Of a DNA stretch of 5,881 bases, positions 1 through 5,592 are shown piece after piece; positions within the stretch are counted from its first letter, which is position 1, and each line of letters begins with the position of its first letter. Source of the DNA: Paracoccaceae bacterium (GTDB lineage Bacteria > Pseudomonadota > Alphaproteobacteria > Rhodobacterales > Rhodobacteraceae); assembly GCA_004566265.1 (NCBI GenBank), contig SPLB01000317.1, positions 1 to 5,881 of the forward strand. The letters are read 5' to 3'. The position numbers and the translations under genes are program-made. Below the pieces are notes generated by a model that was given only the letters and a program-made list of their open reading frames with translations, was not told the origin of the DNA and searched no databases.

Positions 1-21
1 AGCGCCTCCCCTGCTCTGCGG

Positions 22-62
22 CCAGCGAAACAAAAGGCGCTTCCCAAACGCGGTTTCGCCGG
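22..62. repeat. Overlapping inverted repeats at the window edge
   Basis: GCGAAAC (25-31) is the exact inverse complement of GTTTCGC (53-59), and CC/GG at 22-23 and 61-62 extend it across one mismatch. A second inverted repeat, AGCGCCT (1-7) with AGGCGCT (35-41), overlaps it, so the two cannot form together. Neither is followed by a clear T-run on the plus strand. They lie just beyond the terminator of the leftward solute-binding gene and could belong to the end of an unseen gene to the left. Function is not decidable from this edge. Confidence 0.35.
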
Positions 63-65
63 AGA

Positions 66-94
66 CCCAAAACGGGCGCCCCGAGGGACGCCCG
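66..94 (-). terminator. Intrinsic terminator of the solute-binding protein gene
   Basis: Read on the minus strand, a 9-bp stem (plus-strand pairs 73-81 with 86-94) closes a CTCG loop and is followed by TTTT (plus-strand A-run 69-72). One pair (79/88) is G-U in minus-strand RNA but would be a C-A mismatch in plus-strand RNA, so the hairpin favours leftward transcription. It begins 27 nt past the stop codon at 121-123, the expected place for the terminator of that gene. Confidence 0.75.
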
Positions 95-120
95 CAAGTC
101 TGCAGTCAATACGCGAAAGC

Positions 121-846
121 TCAGTTGTATTTTGCCTGGATCTCGGCCTGAGTGCCATCGTCTATTATCGACTTCAACGCCGACTGCATGCTGGCCACCA
201 AAGCGGGATCTGTGGTTTTGCTGCAAGCAACCGCCATGATGGTTTCCGACAGGACCAGCACCTCTTCGAGCGCAACGCCCTCAGCAACGGCGGCGTCGAG
301 GAAGGAGGCGGTGGTCACCATTAGGTCAATCCGGCCCGCCAGGAGTTTCTTGATGGTGACATCCGGGGTCGGCGACAGGTCCACCTTGGTGAATCCGTTC
401 TGCTCCAGCACGCCGACGGTGTAGTCACCGGTTTGGGTGCCTGTGCGCAGACGAGCGGCCGCGGCCACATCGCCCGCAGCAACATCGCGACCTTTGGCCT
501 TTACCAGAACGGTGCGATCCGCCTGCAGCGGTTCTATCCATTGGAACTTCGGATCACGTTCGGCAGTGTGGGTTGCGGCGAAAACGCAGGTGTTCGGTTT
601 CTTTTCCGCCAAATTGATCGCGCGGGACCACTGGGTCAGCTCCATGTCATAAGCAACACCGGCCCGGGCCATCATTTCGACCACCTGATCGGTGGCAATC
701 CCGACGATCTGGCCATCCCGTTCAAAGTTGAGCGGTGCGTAGTCTTCAGTCAGCATTTTCAGCTCGGTCGCAGAGGCGGAGGTCACCAGAGCGAGGGCGC
801 AGGCCGCAGAGGCAATGGGAGCTGCGAGGGCGCGGAGGGTCTTCAT
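121..846 (-). CDS. Periplasmic solute-binding protein, SBP_bac_3 family
   Basis: Predicted 241-residue secreted protein of the type-3 extracellular solute-binding family (COG0834-like), which usually captures amino acids or other small polar solutes for ABC importers. Residues 1-26 form a signal peptide (K2, R5, a hydrophobic Ala/Leu stretch, cleavage likely after ASA at 24-26). C16 lies inside the hydrophobic stretch without a lipobox, so a soluble periplasmic protein is more likely than a lipoprotein. The mature protein opens with the typical first strand and ligand loop (TEDYAPLNFERDG, 33-45). R97 in the AERDPKF segment and D174 in AGRIDLM align with positions that contact the carboxylate and amino group of amino-acid ligands in this family. 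C87 and C208 might form a disulfide. An ATG at 855-853 would add three residues; I prefer 846 because AAGGA then sits about 10 nt upstream rather than almost abutting the start. The reading frame stays open to 1410, but that extension lacks a signal peptide and runs antisense to the oxygenase remnant. No permease or ATPase gene is visible, so ligand and transporter are unknown. Confidence 0.87.
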   Translation of the reverse strand: MKTLRALAAPIASAACALALVTSASATELKMLTEDYAPLNFERDGQIVGIATDQVVEMMARAGVAYDMELTQWSRAINLAEKKPNTCVFAATHTAERDPKFQWIEPLQADRTVLVKAKGRDVAAGDVAAAARLRTGTQTGDYTVGVLEQNGFTKVDLSPTPDVTIKKLLAGRIDLMVTTASFLDAAVAEGVALEEVLVLSETIMAVACSKTTDPALVASMQSALKSIIDDGTQAEIQAKYN

Positions 847-916
847 CTTGGTCATTTCCTTTGGGTGAAACATGTCCGCGCAGATTGGATCCAAAACCCT
901 AAGGGAAGGTTGCTGA

Positions 917-926
917 TTTCTAGAAA
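917..926. promoter_or_regulatory. Perfect 10-bp palindrome, possible operator
   Basis: TTTCTAGAAA is a perfect palindrome about 70 bp upstream of the start of the leftward solute-binding gene. Such a symmetric site could be bound by a dimeric regulator, but a 10-bp A+T-rich palindrome can also arise by chance and no regulator gene is in the window. Confidence 0.2.
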
Positions 927-974
927 CAAAAAGGTACAAAACCAGCACTTGTGTAAAGGATACGCTTGTGGGGT

Positions 975-1009
975 AGCTGCGCCTGCAGTCGCAGGGACAT
1001 GACGCAGCT
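975..1009. other. Strong stem-loop upstream of the solute-binding gene
   Basis: AGCTGCG (975-981) pairs with CGCAGCT (1003-1009), and directly inside it CCTGC (982-986) pairs with GCAGG (991-995) around an AGTC loop. This gives 12 base pairs with a 7-nt bulge (996-1002) on one side. All pairs are Watson-Crick, so it can fold on either strand. A second hairpin follows at 1016-1031 (GGCGTG with CATGCC, one G-U pair, CTGA loop). Neither is followed by a proper T-run. They could be a leader element or a decayed terminator between the solute-binding gene and the oxygenase remnant. Confidence 0.45.
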
Positions 1010-1127
1010 TTAACTGGCGTGCTGACATGCCTCCAGTTGTTCGCGCACGCCATCAAAGTGCCGAGGACACTGTCGTATAGCTGAAATAGCGTTTCACTTG
1101 GCATTAAGAGCTGCACCGTCAATTGAT

Positions 1128-1191
1128 TGGCTGTTTTTCGTTTTTGGAAGGGTGCGTATGGATTGTCGTCGTCTCGGGCGACAAACAGCCA
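1128..1191. repeat. 9-bp inverted repeat with a 46-nt spacer
   Basis: TGGCTGTTT (1128-1136) is exactly complementary in reverse to AAACAGCCA (1183-1191). The spacer includes a small GTCG/CGAC hairpin near 1166-1182. There is no transposase fragment between the arms and I see no flanking direct repeats, so a mobile element is not supported. It could be a long hairpin or a chance repeat in decaying sequence. Confidence 0.35.
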
Positions 1192-1225
1192 TTTCAAAGT
1201 GGTCACCTTTCCCGTACGGCACCCT

Positions 1226-1470
1226 GTGCAACAGGACGTGCCCGAGTGGTGCCCAGGTGCGCTTCGGCGCTGAAGCCGGAAGACCCGCGCCACGCGATGA
1301 TGATGGCACATCCGCCGCGCAAACCCGACTGCCGCGCAGAGCTGCGCACCTTTGTCTATCAGTCGCCCAAGGTCGGCGATGTGCTGTTGTGGGAAAGCTT
1401 CATCCGCCACGAGGTGCCGCTGAACATGGCCGAAGAAGAACGCATTTCGGTGAGTTCTAATTATCGTTGA
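1226..1470 (+). pseudogene. 3' remnant of a 2OG-Fe(II) oxygenase family gene
   Basis: The reading frame from 1261 to the stop at 1468-1470 encodes 69 residues closely resembling the C-terminus of the putative 2OG-Fe(II) oxygenases grouped as TIGR02466 (recalled family pattern). Recognisable parts are the EDPR segment followed by MMMA and a Pro-rich stretch, a VGDVLLWES strand, then RHEV with the distal iron-binding His (codon 1408-1410), and ERISVS with the Arg that normally holds 2-oxoglutarate (1441-1443). The end reads SSNYR where the family commonly has SFNYRW. The first half of the double-stranded beta-helix, including the proximal HxD iron ligands, is missing. Just upstream a neighbouring frame gives VQQDVPE (1226-1246), which fits the strand preceding the EDPR segment, so a frameshift near 1247-1260 is likely. 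No start codon with a ribosome site gives a sensible product. I read it as a truncated, frameshifted pseudogene in the same direction as the ribosomal genes; the family call is firmer than the exact left boundary. Confidence 0.6.
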
Positions 1471-1488
1471 GGATGAGCGAGCTTACCG

Positions 1489-1511
1489 GAAACGCTCCGG
1501 GGGGGCGTTTC
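1489..1511 (+). terminator. Stem-loop after the oxygenase remnant, possible terminator
   Basis: GAAACGCTCC (1489-1498) pairs with GGGGCGTTTC (1502-1511) over 10 bp, with one U-G pair, around a GGG loop. It begins 18 nt after the pseudogene stop, the usual position of that gene's terminator. The U-G pair points to plus-strand RNA. There is no T-run behind it, so as an intrinsic terminator it would be weak; it may protect a 3' end instead. Confidence 0.45.
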
Positions 1512-2085
1512 GCTCGCGAACGGGCGGAGCCCAAACCGGCCGTTACTGATCAGCAAAACATGAGGGCTGCGCTCTTCGTTGGGGCGGGGCGGGCGCTGTC
1601 TGGGCCCTAAGCGCGGGTCGGTTTCTTTGGCGCAATCTTTGCCAACGCGAATTGGTCTTAGTGCAGGTGCGCTGCGCGCTGGGTTCTTGCGGAGGCACTC
1701 ACTTGGGTCATCAAACCCGTAAAATCGATGAAACAATTGCTATTCATGAAGCTCTTGGCTCACGGTTTTCGGGCGCCGCTGGATTAGGGGTGATTGAGGC
1801 TGAGGTTCGGGAGCATTTGGAGCGCGAGGTGTGTTTGTCCGGCAAAAAAGTTATTGAGTATTCAGCGGGCATTTTGAGCTACGTCCCAAATCAGTGCCAT
1901 TTCGAGGGACGTTGCGGATAAACTAGAACTGTGTGCAACGCCAACTTTCCCTTGCCCCCAACCGCGATTTCCCTTAAAGGACCCCATCACTCTTAGGCTT
2001 TGCTTCGCGAATCCATCTGAATGACTATTTTTGCGTGCCTCTGGCCATCTCCACAAGGTCCATTTGGCGCACGTGTTACATAACC
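1512..2085. other. Non-coding region upstream of the ribosomal cluster
   Basis: Over 570 bp without a gene I can support. A G-rich stretch at 1581-1604 carries four G-runs. The part from about 1690 to 1910 is more A+T-rich and keeps a frame open from a TTG at 1652 to a stop at 1919-1921 (89 residues), but that frame has no ribosome site, no ATG and no family I recognise. The promoter for rpmC and the genes after it probably lies in the right half. The best hexamer pair I can find is TTGCCC (1952-1957) and TAAAGG (1975-1980) with a 17-bp gap, a weak match that I do not call. Confidence 0.4.
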
Positions 2086-2127
2086 CACCAGATCCAAAGG
2101 TGACCCGTCATAAGGGGCCTTCTGGTG
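2086..2127 (+). promoter_or_regulatory. Leader stem-loop just upstream of rpmC
   Basis: CACCAGA (2086-2092) is perfectly complementary in reverse to TCTGGTG (2121-2127). Inside it AGG (2098-2100) can pair with CCT (2118-2120) and CCC (2104-2106) with GGG (2115-2117), giving an extended hairpin with bulges only on the left side. It ends just before the purine-rich ribosome-binding stretch of rpmC (about 2130-2146). In the first untranslated leader of a ribosomal-protein cluster, such a hairpin could be a control site, but no specific protein-binding motif is recognised. Confidence 0.4.
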
Positions 2128-2149
2128 CCAAGGAAAAGGAACAAAGGCG

Positions 2150-2350
2150 ATGAACGCCAATGATCTTCGCGAGAAGACCGTGGATGAACTCCGCGAGCTG
2201 CTTGCTTCCATGAAAAAAGAAAGCTTCAACCTGCGGTTTCAGCAGGCCACCGGTCAGCTGGAAAACACTGCTGCCGTGCGCAACGCGCGCCGTAATGCAG
2301 CCCGTGTGAACACCATCCTGAACGAAAAAGCTGCTGCAGCAGCTGAATAA
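2150..2350 (+). CDS. rpmC: 50S ribosomal protein L29
   Basis: Ribosomal protein L29 (uL29), a small two-helix protein of the large subunit that lies near the peptide exit tunnel and contributes to docking of trigger factor and SRP. The 66-residue length is normal. The N-terminal helix ([13 protein letters not shown], 5-17) and the family signature region [19 protein letters not shown] (26-44), followed by a basic second helix, are clear. The C-terminus is a run of alanines (AAAAAE). The ATG at 2150 is preceded by AAAGG 4-8 nt away and AAGGA further up. It is the first gene of the ribosomal cluster in this window; rplP, normally directly upstream in the S10 operon, is absent. The gap to rpsQ is 12 nt. 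Confidence 0.97.
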   Translation: MNANDLREKTVDELRELLASMKKESFNLRFQQATGQLENTAAVRNARRNAARVNTILNEKAAAAAE

Positions 2351-2362
2351 GGAGCTTTCGAT

Positions 2363-2593
2363 ATGCCCAAACGCATCCTGCAAGGCGTCGTGACCTCCGA
2401 CGCAAACGCACAGACCGTAACCGTGTCCGTTGAACGTCGCTTCACGCACCCGGTTCTGAAGAAAACCATCCGTAAGTCCAAAAAATACCGGGCTCACGAT
2501 GAACAGAACGCTTTCAAGGTCGGCGACTCTGTACGCATCATCGAATGCGCGCCGAAATCGAAAACGAAACGCTGGGAAGTTCTGGAAGCCTAA
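2363..2593 (+). CDS. rpsQ: 30S ribosomal protein S17
   Basis: Ribosomal protein S17 (uS17), a primary 16S rRNA-binding protein of OB-fold type in the 30S body. It has 76 residues, at the short end of the usual range. The sequence opens with [11 protein letters not shown] (3-13) and keeps the second-strand region [12 protein letters not shown] (23-34). The C-terminal signature [20 protein letters not shown] (53-72) is complete; C61 replaces the arginine found there in E. coli. Translation is probably coupled to rpmC, since the ribosome site AAGGAG overlaps the rpmC stop codon. Downstream the transcript runs into an unusually long, structured spacer before rplN. Confidence 0.97.
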   Translation: MPKRILQGVVTSDANAQTVTVSVERRFTHPVLKKTIRKSKKYRAHDEQNAFKVGDSVRIIECAPKSKTKRWEVLEA

Positions 2594-2677
2594 GAGCCTG
2601 AAGTTCAGGCTCCTGGCGACGAGGCTTTTTAGCACAGTCGAAACCCTGGGGGATACCAGCACCGCATCGCTGCCCCA
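2594..2677 (+). promoter_or_regulatory. Structured spacer between rpsQ and rplN
   Basis: The 102-nt spacer can fold into three stem-loops in a row. First, GAGCCTGAA (2594-2602) and TTCAGGCTC (2604-2612) form a perfect inverted repeat around one G, starting at the base after the rpsQ stop. Second, CGAC (2617-2620) with GTCG (2637-2640) and GCT (2624-2626) with AGC (2631-2633) enclose a TTTT loop and a 3x3 internal loop. Third, TGGGG (2647-2651) with CCCCA (2673-2677) and CAGC (2657-2660) with GCTG (2669-2672). An alternative pairing of AGCCT (2595-2599) with AGGCT (2622-2626), directly followed by TTTT, would look like a terminator. It may be an attenuator, processing site or r-protein binding site; folding was done by eye. 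Confidence 0.5.
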
Positions 2678-2695
2678 TAGGTCGGGAGAAACCAC

Positions 2696-3064
2696 ATGAT
2701 CCAGATGCAAACAAATCTGGATGTTGCTGACAACTCCGGCGCACGCCGAGTTCAGTGCATCAAGGTTCTGGGTGGCTCCAAGCGTAAATACGCTTCCGTA
2801 GGTGACGTGATTGTCGTCTCGGTTAAAGAAGCCATCCCGCGCGGCCGCGTGAAAAAAGGGGACGTCCGCAAGGCCGTCGTCGTGCGCACCGCCAAAGAAG
2901 TCCGTCGTGAAGACGGCACCGCAATCCGTTTTGACCGCAACGCAGCTGTTATTCTGAACAACAGCGGCGAGCCGGTCGGCACCCGTATCTTCGGCCCGGT
3001 TGTTCGCGAACTGCGCGCGAAAAACTTCATGAAGATCATCTCTTTGGCGCCGGAGGTGCTGTAA
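2696..3064 (+). CDS. rplN: 50S ribosomal protein L14
   Basis: Ribosomal protein L14 (uL14), a five-stranded beta-barrel protein of the large subunit that binds 23S rRNA, forms intersubunit bridges with 16S rRNA and is the docking site of the silencing factor RsfS. It has 122 residues, the standard bacterial length. Conserved stretches are [17 protein letters not shown] (1-17), [10 protein letters not shown] (21-30), the signature [15 protein letters not shown] (43-57), [11 protein letters not shown] (79-89) and the end [19 protein letters not shown]. The start at 2696 gives the canonical N-terminus and has GGGAG about 8 nt upstream. In most bacteria this gene opens the spc operon, so the structured spacer before it matches the S10/spc boundary. 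Only 2 nt separate it from rplX, whose GGAGGT ribosome site lies inside the end of rplN. Confidence 0.98.
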   Translation: MIQMQTNLDVADNSGARRVQCIKVLGGSKRKYASVGDVIVVSVKEAIPRGRVKKGDVRKAVVVRTAKEVRREDGTAIRFDRNAAVILNNSGEPVGTRIFGPVVRELRAKNFMKIISLAPEVL

Positions 3065-3066
3065 TT

Positions 3067-3372
3067 ATGGCTGCTAAACTCCGTAAAGGCGACAAAGTTG
3101 TCGTTCTGTCCGGCCGCGACAAGGGCAAAGAAGGCACCATTGCCTCGGTTGACCCCAAAGCCGGTAAAGCCGTTGTTGACGGCGTGAACATGGCAATTCG
3201 CCACACCCGCCAGTCCCAGACGTCCCAAGGCGGCCGTCTGCCCAAAGCACTGCCGATCGACCTGTCGAACCTGGCGCTGCTGGACTCCAACGGCAAAGCC
3301 ACCCGCGTTGGCTTCCGCGAGGAAGACGGCAAGAAAGTGCGCTTCGCAAAGACCACCGGGGAGACTGTCTGA
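3067..3372 (+). CDS. rplX: 50S ribosomal protein L24
   Basis: Ribosomal protein L24 (uL24), an assembly-initiating protein that binds the 5' domain of 23S rRNA and sits near the exit tunnel. It has 101 residues, normal for bacteria. The KOW motif is at residues 6-35 ([18 protein letters not shown], then strand TIASVD), followed by the conserved [10 protein letters not shown] (40-49) and the TSQGGR loop (55-60). The C-terminal part has the usual hydrophobic pattern [17 protein letters not shown]. Its TGA stop overlaps the rplE start by one base (TGATG), so rplE translation is probably coupled to it. The AAA/CGT-rich codon use is like that of the neighbouring ribosomal genes. Confidence 0.97.
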   Translation: MAAKLRKGDKVVVLSGRDKGKEGTIASVDPKAGKAVVDGVNMAIRHTRQSQTSQGGRLPKALPIDLSNLALLDSNGKATRVGFREEDGKKVRFAKTTGETV

Positions 3373-3935
3373 TGCTGGATAACGCAACCTACACCCCGCG
3401 TCTGAAGACCCTCTACAAAGAGACCATCCGCGGTGCTCTGAAAGAGGAATTCGGCTACAAAAACGAGATGATGATCCCCAAGCTGGAGAAAATCGTTCTC
3501 AACATCGGTTGTGGCCGCGCCGCTGTCAAAGACAGCAAAAAAGCGAAGTCTGCTCAGGCTGACCTGACCGCAATCGCGGGCCAGAAAGCAGTCACCACTG
3601 TTGCAAAGAACTCCATCGCTGGCTTCCGCGTTCGTGAAGGCATGCCGATGGGTGCAAAAGTGACCCTGCGCGGCGACCGGATGTTCGAATTCCTCGATCG
3701 TCTGATCACCATCGCGATGCCCCGCATCCGCGACTTCCGTGGCGTTTCTGGCACTTCTTTCGATGGCCGTGGCAACTACGCCATGGGTCTGAAAGAGCAC
3801 ATCGTGTTCCCGGAAATCGACTTCGACAAGATCGACGAAGCCTGGGGCATGGACATCGTTATTGCCACCAACGCAAACACCGACGCTGAAGCTAAGGCAC
3901 TGTTGAAAGCATTCAACATGCCCTTCAACAGCTGA
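3372..3935 (+). CDS. rplE: 50S ribosomal protein L5
   Basis: Ribosomal protein L5 (uL5) of the central protuberance. It binds 5S rRNA together with L18 and L25-type proteins and contacts P-site tRNA and S13. It has 187 residues, slightly longer than the 179 of E. coli because of the N-terminal part. Clear blocks are PRLKTLYKE (9-17), the strand and signature [12 protein letters not shown] (35-46), AGQKAVTT (69-76), [17 protein letters not shown] (85-101), and the C-terminal [20 protein letters not shown] (121-140) followed by [14 protein letters not shown]. The start shares its A with the rplX stop, and a GGGGAG stretch about 9 nt upstream serves as ribosome site. In E. coli the repressor S8 binds spc mRNA near this start; I could not make out a matching helix here. 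Confidence 0.98.
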   Translation: MLDNATYTPRLKTLYKETIRGALKEEFGYKNEMMIPKLEKIVLNIGCGRAAVKDSKKAKSAQADLTAIAGQKAVTTVAKNSIAGFRVREGMPMGAKVTLRGDRMFEFLDRLITIAMPRIRDFRGVSGTSFDGRGNYAMGLKEHIVFPEIDFDKIDEAWGMDIVIATNANTDAEAKALLKAFNMPFNS

Positions 3936-3954
3936 TCGCGGGAAGGAAGAGACC

Positions 3955-4260
3955 ATGGCTAAGAAAAGCATGATCGAACGCGAGAAAAAGCGCGAGCGTC
4001 TGGTTGCAAAATACGCTGCCAAGCGCGCCGAGCTGAAAGAAATCGCAAACGACGAATCTCGCCCGATGGAAGAGCGCTTCAAAGCGCGTCTGAAACTGGC
4101 GAAACTGCCGCGCAACTCGTCGGCAACCCGTCTGCACAACCGTTGCCAGCTGACCGGCCGTCCTCACGCTTACTACCGTAAGCTGAAGATCAGCCGTATC
4201 GCGCTGCGGGAACTGGGCTCCAACGGCCAGATCCCCGGTATGGTGAAATCGAGCTGGTAA
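3955..4260 (+). CDS. rpsN: 30S ribosomal protein S14, zinc-independent long form
   Basis: Ribosomal protein S14 (uS14), a late-assembling protein of the 30S head close to S3 and S10. The 101-residue length and the single cysteine ([19 protein letters not shown], about 63-81) identify the long C-minus form that needs no zinc; the short form would have two CxxC pairs. The N-terminal half is a very basic, highly charged helix region, as expected. The start at 3955 has GGAAGGAAG about 5 nt upstream. It lies 19 nt after rplE and 12 nt before rpsH, in the canonical order of the spc operon. Confidence 0.97.
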   Translation: MAKKSMIEREKKRERLVAKYAAKRAELKEIANDESRPMEERFKARLKLAKLPRNSSATRLHNRCQLTGRPHAYYRKLKISRIALRELGSNGQIPGMVKSSW

Positions 4261-4272
4261 GGAGAGACTGAT

Positions 4273-4665
4273 ATGAACGATCCTATCGGCGATATGCTCA
4301 CCCGTATCCGCAACTCTCAGATGCGCGGCAAGTCCACTGTATCCACACCGGCGTCGAAGCTGCGTGCCTGGGTTCTGGACGTGCTCGAGGACGAGGGCTA
4401 CATCCGCGGCTACGAGAAAACCACCGACGTCAATGGCCACGCGGCAATTGAAATCTCGCTGAAGTACTACGAAGGCGAGCCGGTTATTCGCGAAGTGAAG
4501 CGGGTTTCCAAACCCGGTCGTCGCGTTTACATGGGCGTTAATGACATTCCTGCGGTCCGTCAGGGCCTGGGCGTGTCGATTGTCTCCACCCCAAAAGGTG
4601 TGATGTCGGACGCAAAAGCACGTGCTGCCAACGTTGGCGGCGAAGTGCTCTGCACCGTCTTCTAA
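4273..4665 (+). CDS. rpsH: 30S ribosomal protein S8
   Basis: Ribosomal protein S8 (uS8), a primary binder of the central domain of 16S rRNA and, in E. coli, the translational repressor of the spc operon. It has 130 residues, the usual length. The N-terminal domain has [17 protein letters not shown] (3-19) and a helix ending [10 protein letters not shown]. The C-terminal rRNA-binding domain carries [10 protein letters not shown] (78-87) and the signature [20 protein letters not shown] (97-116), with the family's usual hydrophobic C-terminus. If autoregulation works as in E. coli, this protein could act on its own operon, but its mRNA target is not identified here. GGAGAG lies about 7 nt before the start, partly overlapping the rpsN end. 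Confidence 0.98.
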   Translation: MNDPIGDMLTRIRNSQMRGKSTVSTPASKLRAWVLDVLEDEGYIRGYEKTTDVNGHAAIEISLKYYEGEPVIREVKRVSKPGRRVYMGVNDIPAVRQGLGVSIVSTPKGVMSDAKARAANVGGEVLCTVF

Positions 4666-4680
4666 GGAGGCCTACGCACA

Positions 4681-5214
4681 ATGTCTCGTATTGGTAAAAA
4701 ACCGGTCGAACTGCCCAGCGGTGTAACCGCTGCGGTTTCCGGCCAGTCCATCGAAGTAAAGGGTCCGAAAGGCACCCAATCCTTCACCGCAACTGACGAC
4801 GTCACCATCACCGTGGAAGACAACCTGGTCAAAGTTGAGCCGCGCGGCAAGTCCAAGCGCGCGCGCCAGCAGTGGGGCATGTCCCGCACCATGGTTGCCA
4901 ACCTGGTTCAAGGTGTCACCGGCGGTTTCAAGAAAGAACTTGAAATCCAAGGTGTGGGTTACCGGGCTCAAATGCAGGGCAACACCCTGAAACTGAACCT
5001 CGGCTACAGCCACGACGTTGATTTTACTGCGCCGGAGGGTGTGACCATCACCGCTCCCAAGCAGACGGAAATCGTCGTGGAGGGTGCAGACGCCCAAGCG
5101 GTTGGCGAAGTTGCGGCGAAAATCCGCGATTGGCGCCGTCCCGAGCCCTACAAGGGCAAAGGGATCCGCTACAAAGGCGAATTCATCTTCCGCAAAGAAG
5201 GCAAGAAGAAGTAA
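4681..5214 (+). CDS. rplF: 50S ribosomal protein L6
   Basis: Ribosomal protein L6 (uL6), made of two similar alpha/beta domains, bound to helix 97 of 23S rRNA near the sarcin-ricin loop and the factor-binding site. It has 177 residues, the normal length. The N-terminus [15 protein letters not shown] (1-15) and the strand VKGPKGT (27-33) are typical. The linker region has [20 protein letters not shown] (79-98). The C-terminal signature [16 protein letters not shown] (152-167) is complete and is followed by a lysine-rich tail. It has the strongest ribosome site in the window: TAAGGAGG, in which the rpsH stop codon is embedded, 10 nt before the ATG. Confidence 0.98.
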   Translation: MSRIGKKPVELPSGVTAAVSGQSIEVKGPKGTQSFTATDDVTITVEDNLVKVEPRGKSKRARQQWGMSRTMVANLVQGVTGGFKKELEIQGVGYRAQMQGNTLKLNLGYSHDVDFTAPEGVTITAPKQTEIVVEGADAQAVGEVAAKIRDWRRPEPYKGKGIRYKGEFIFRKEGKKK

Positions 5215-5225
5215 GGACGAACACA

Positions 5226-5585
5226 ATGGCAAACAGCAAACGTACTCTGTTTCTGAAGCGCCGTCTGCGCGTCCGGAACAAGCTCCGCAAAGTGAACGCA
5301 GGCCGTCCGCGTCTGTCTGTTCATCGCTCGAACAAGAACATCTCCGTTCAGCTGATCGACGACGTGCGTGGCGTAACCCTGGCTGCGGCCTCGACCCTCG
5401 AGAAGGATCTGGGTTTTGTCGGCAAAAACAACATCGAAGCGGCGACCAAGGTCGGCGCGGTGATTGCCGAACGTGCCAAGGCAGCAGGCGTCGAAGCAGC
5501 ATACTTCGACCGCGGCGGCTTCCTCTTCCACGGCAAAGTGAAGGCTCTGGCCGACGCAGCGCGTGAAGGTGGGCTGAAGATCTAA
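5226..5585 (+). CDS. rplR: 50S ribosomal protein L18
   Basis: Ribosomal protein L18 (uL18), which binds 5S rRNA and, with L5, attaches it to 23S rRNA in the central protuberance. It has 119 residues, the expected length. An Arg/Lys-rich N-terminal tail ([18 protein letters not shown], 5-22) precedes the core strand [21 protein letters not shown] (26-46), and the C-terminal signature [20 protein letters not shown] (about 94-113) ends in EGGLKI. The frame is open upstream to 5130, but the ATG at 5226 gives the canonical MANSKRT start and has AAGGA 8 nt before it. It lies 11 nt after rplF, and is followed by an unusually long structured spacer before rpsE. Confidence 0.97.
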   Translation: MANSKRTLFLKRRLRVRNKLRKVNAGRPRLSVHRSNKNISVQLIDDVRGVTLAAASTLEKDLGFVGKNNIEAATKVGAVIAERAKAAGVEAAYFDRGGFLFHGKVKALADAAREGGLKI

Positions 5586-5592
5586 GGATCTT

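Larger units (their letters stand above)
856..1225. other. Non-coding region upstream of the solute-binding gene
   Basis: About 370 bp with no convincing gene in either direction. It should contain the promoter of the leftward solute-binding gene, but I found no pair of hexamers close enough to TTGACA/TATAAT at 16-18 bp spacing to name one. It does hold a 10-bp palindrome (917-926), two neighbouring stem-loops (975-1009 and 1016-1031), a small TGAAA/TTTCA hairpin (1082-1096) and a 9-bp inverted repeat (1128-1136 with 1183-1191), listed separately where strong enough. The right-hand part may include decayed upstream sequence of the oxygenase remnant. Confidence 0.5.

Noticed and set aside
433..1002. 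189-residue plus-strand open frame overlapping the solute-binding gene
   Set aside because: It is antisense to a gene with clear family motifs and has no recognisable motif itself.
856..1225. tRNA or other known RNA gene in the stem-loop region
   Set aside because: No T-loop GTTCGA-type motif, no cloverleaf and no known riboswitch core could be recognised.
847..1410. Extension of the solute-binding gene to a 429-residue protein starting at 1410 (minus strand)
   Set aside because: The extra part has no recognisable domain, would bury the signal peptide in the middle of the protein, has low-complexity Cys/Arg-rich content and lies antisense to the oxygenase remnant. The start at 846 has a ribosome site and a signal peptide directly after it.
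1952..1980. Promoter TTGCCC-17 bp-TAAAGG for the rpmC cluster
   Set aside because: Only 4 of 6 and 3 of 6 consensus matches, and several equally weak pairs exist nearby. A promoter must be close, but the sequence alone does not single it out.
3340..3420. E. coli-type S8 repressor site at the rplX-rplE junction
   Set aside because: I looked for a helix resembling the S8-binding region of 16S rRNA around the rplE start and could not find convincing pairing with the expected internal loop. A covariance-model search would be decisive.
3036..4139. 367-residue minus-strand open frame across rplX, rplE and rpsN
   Set aside because: Antisense shadow of conserved ribosomal-protein genes with no ribosome site or domain of its own.
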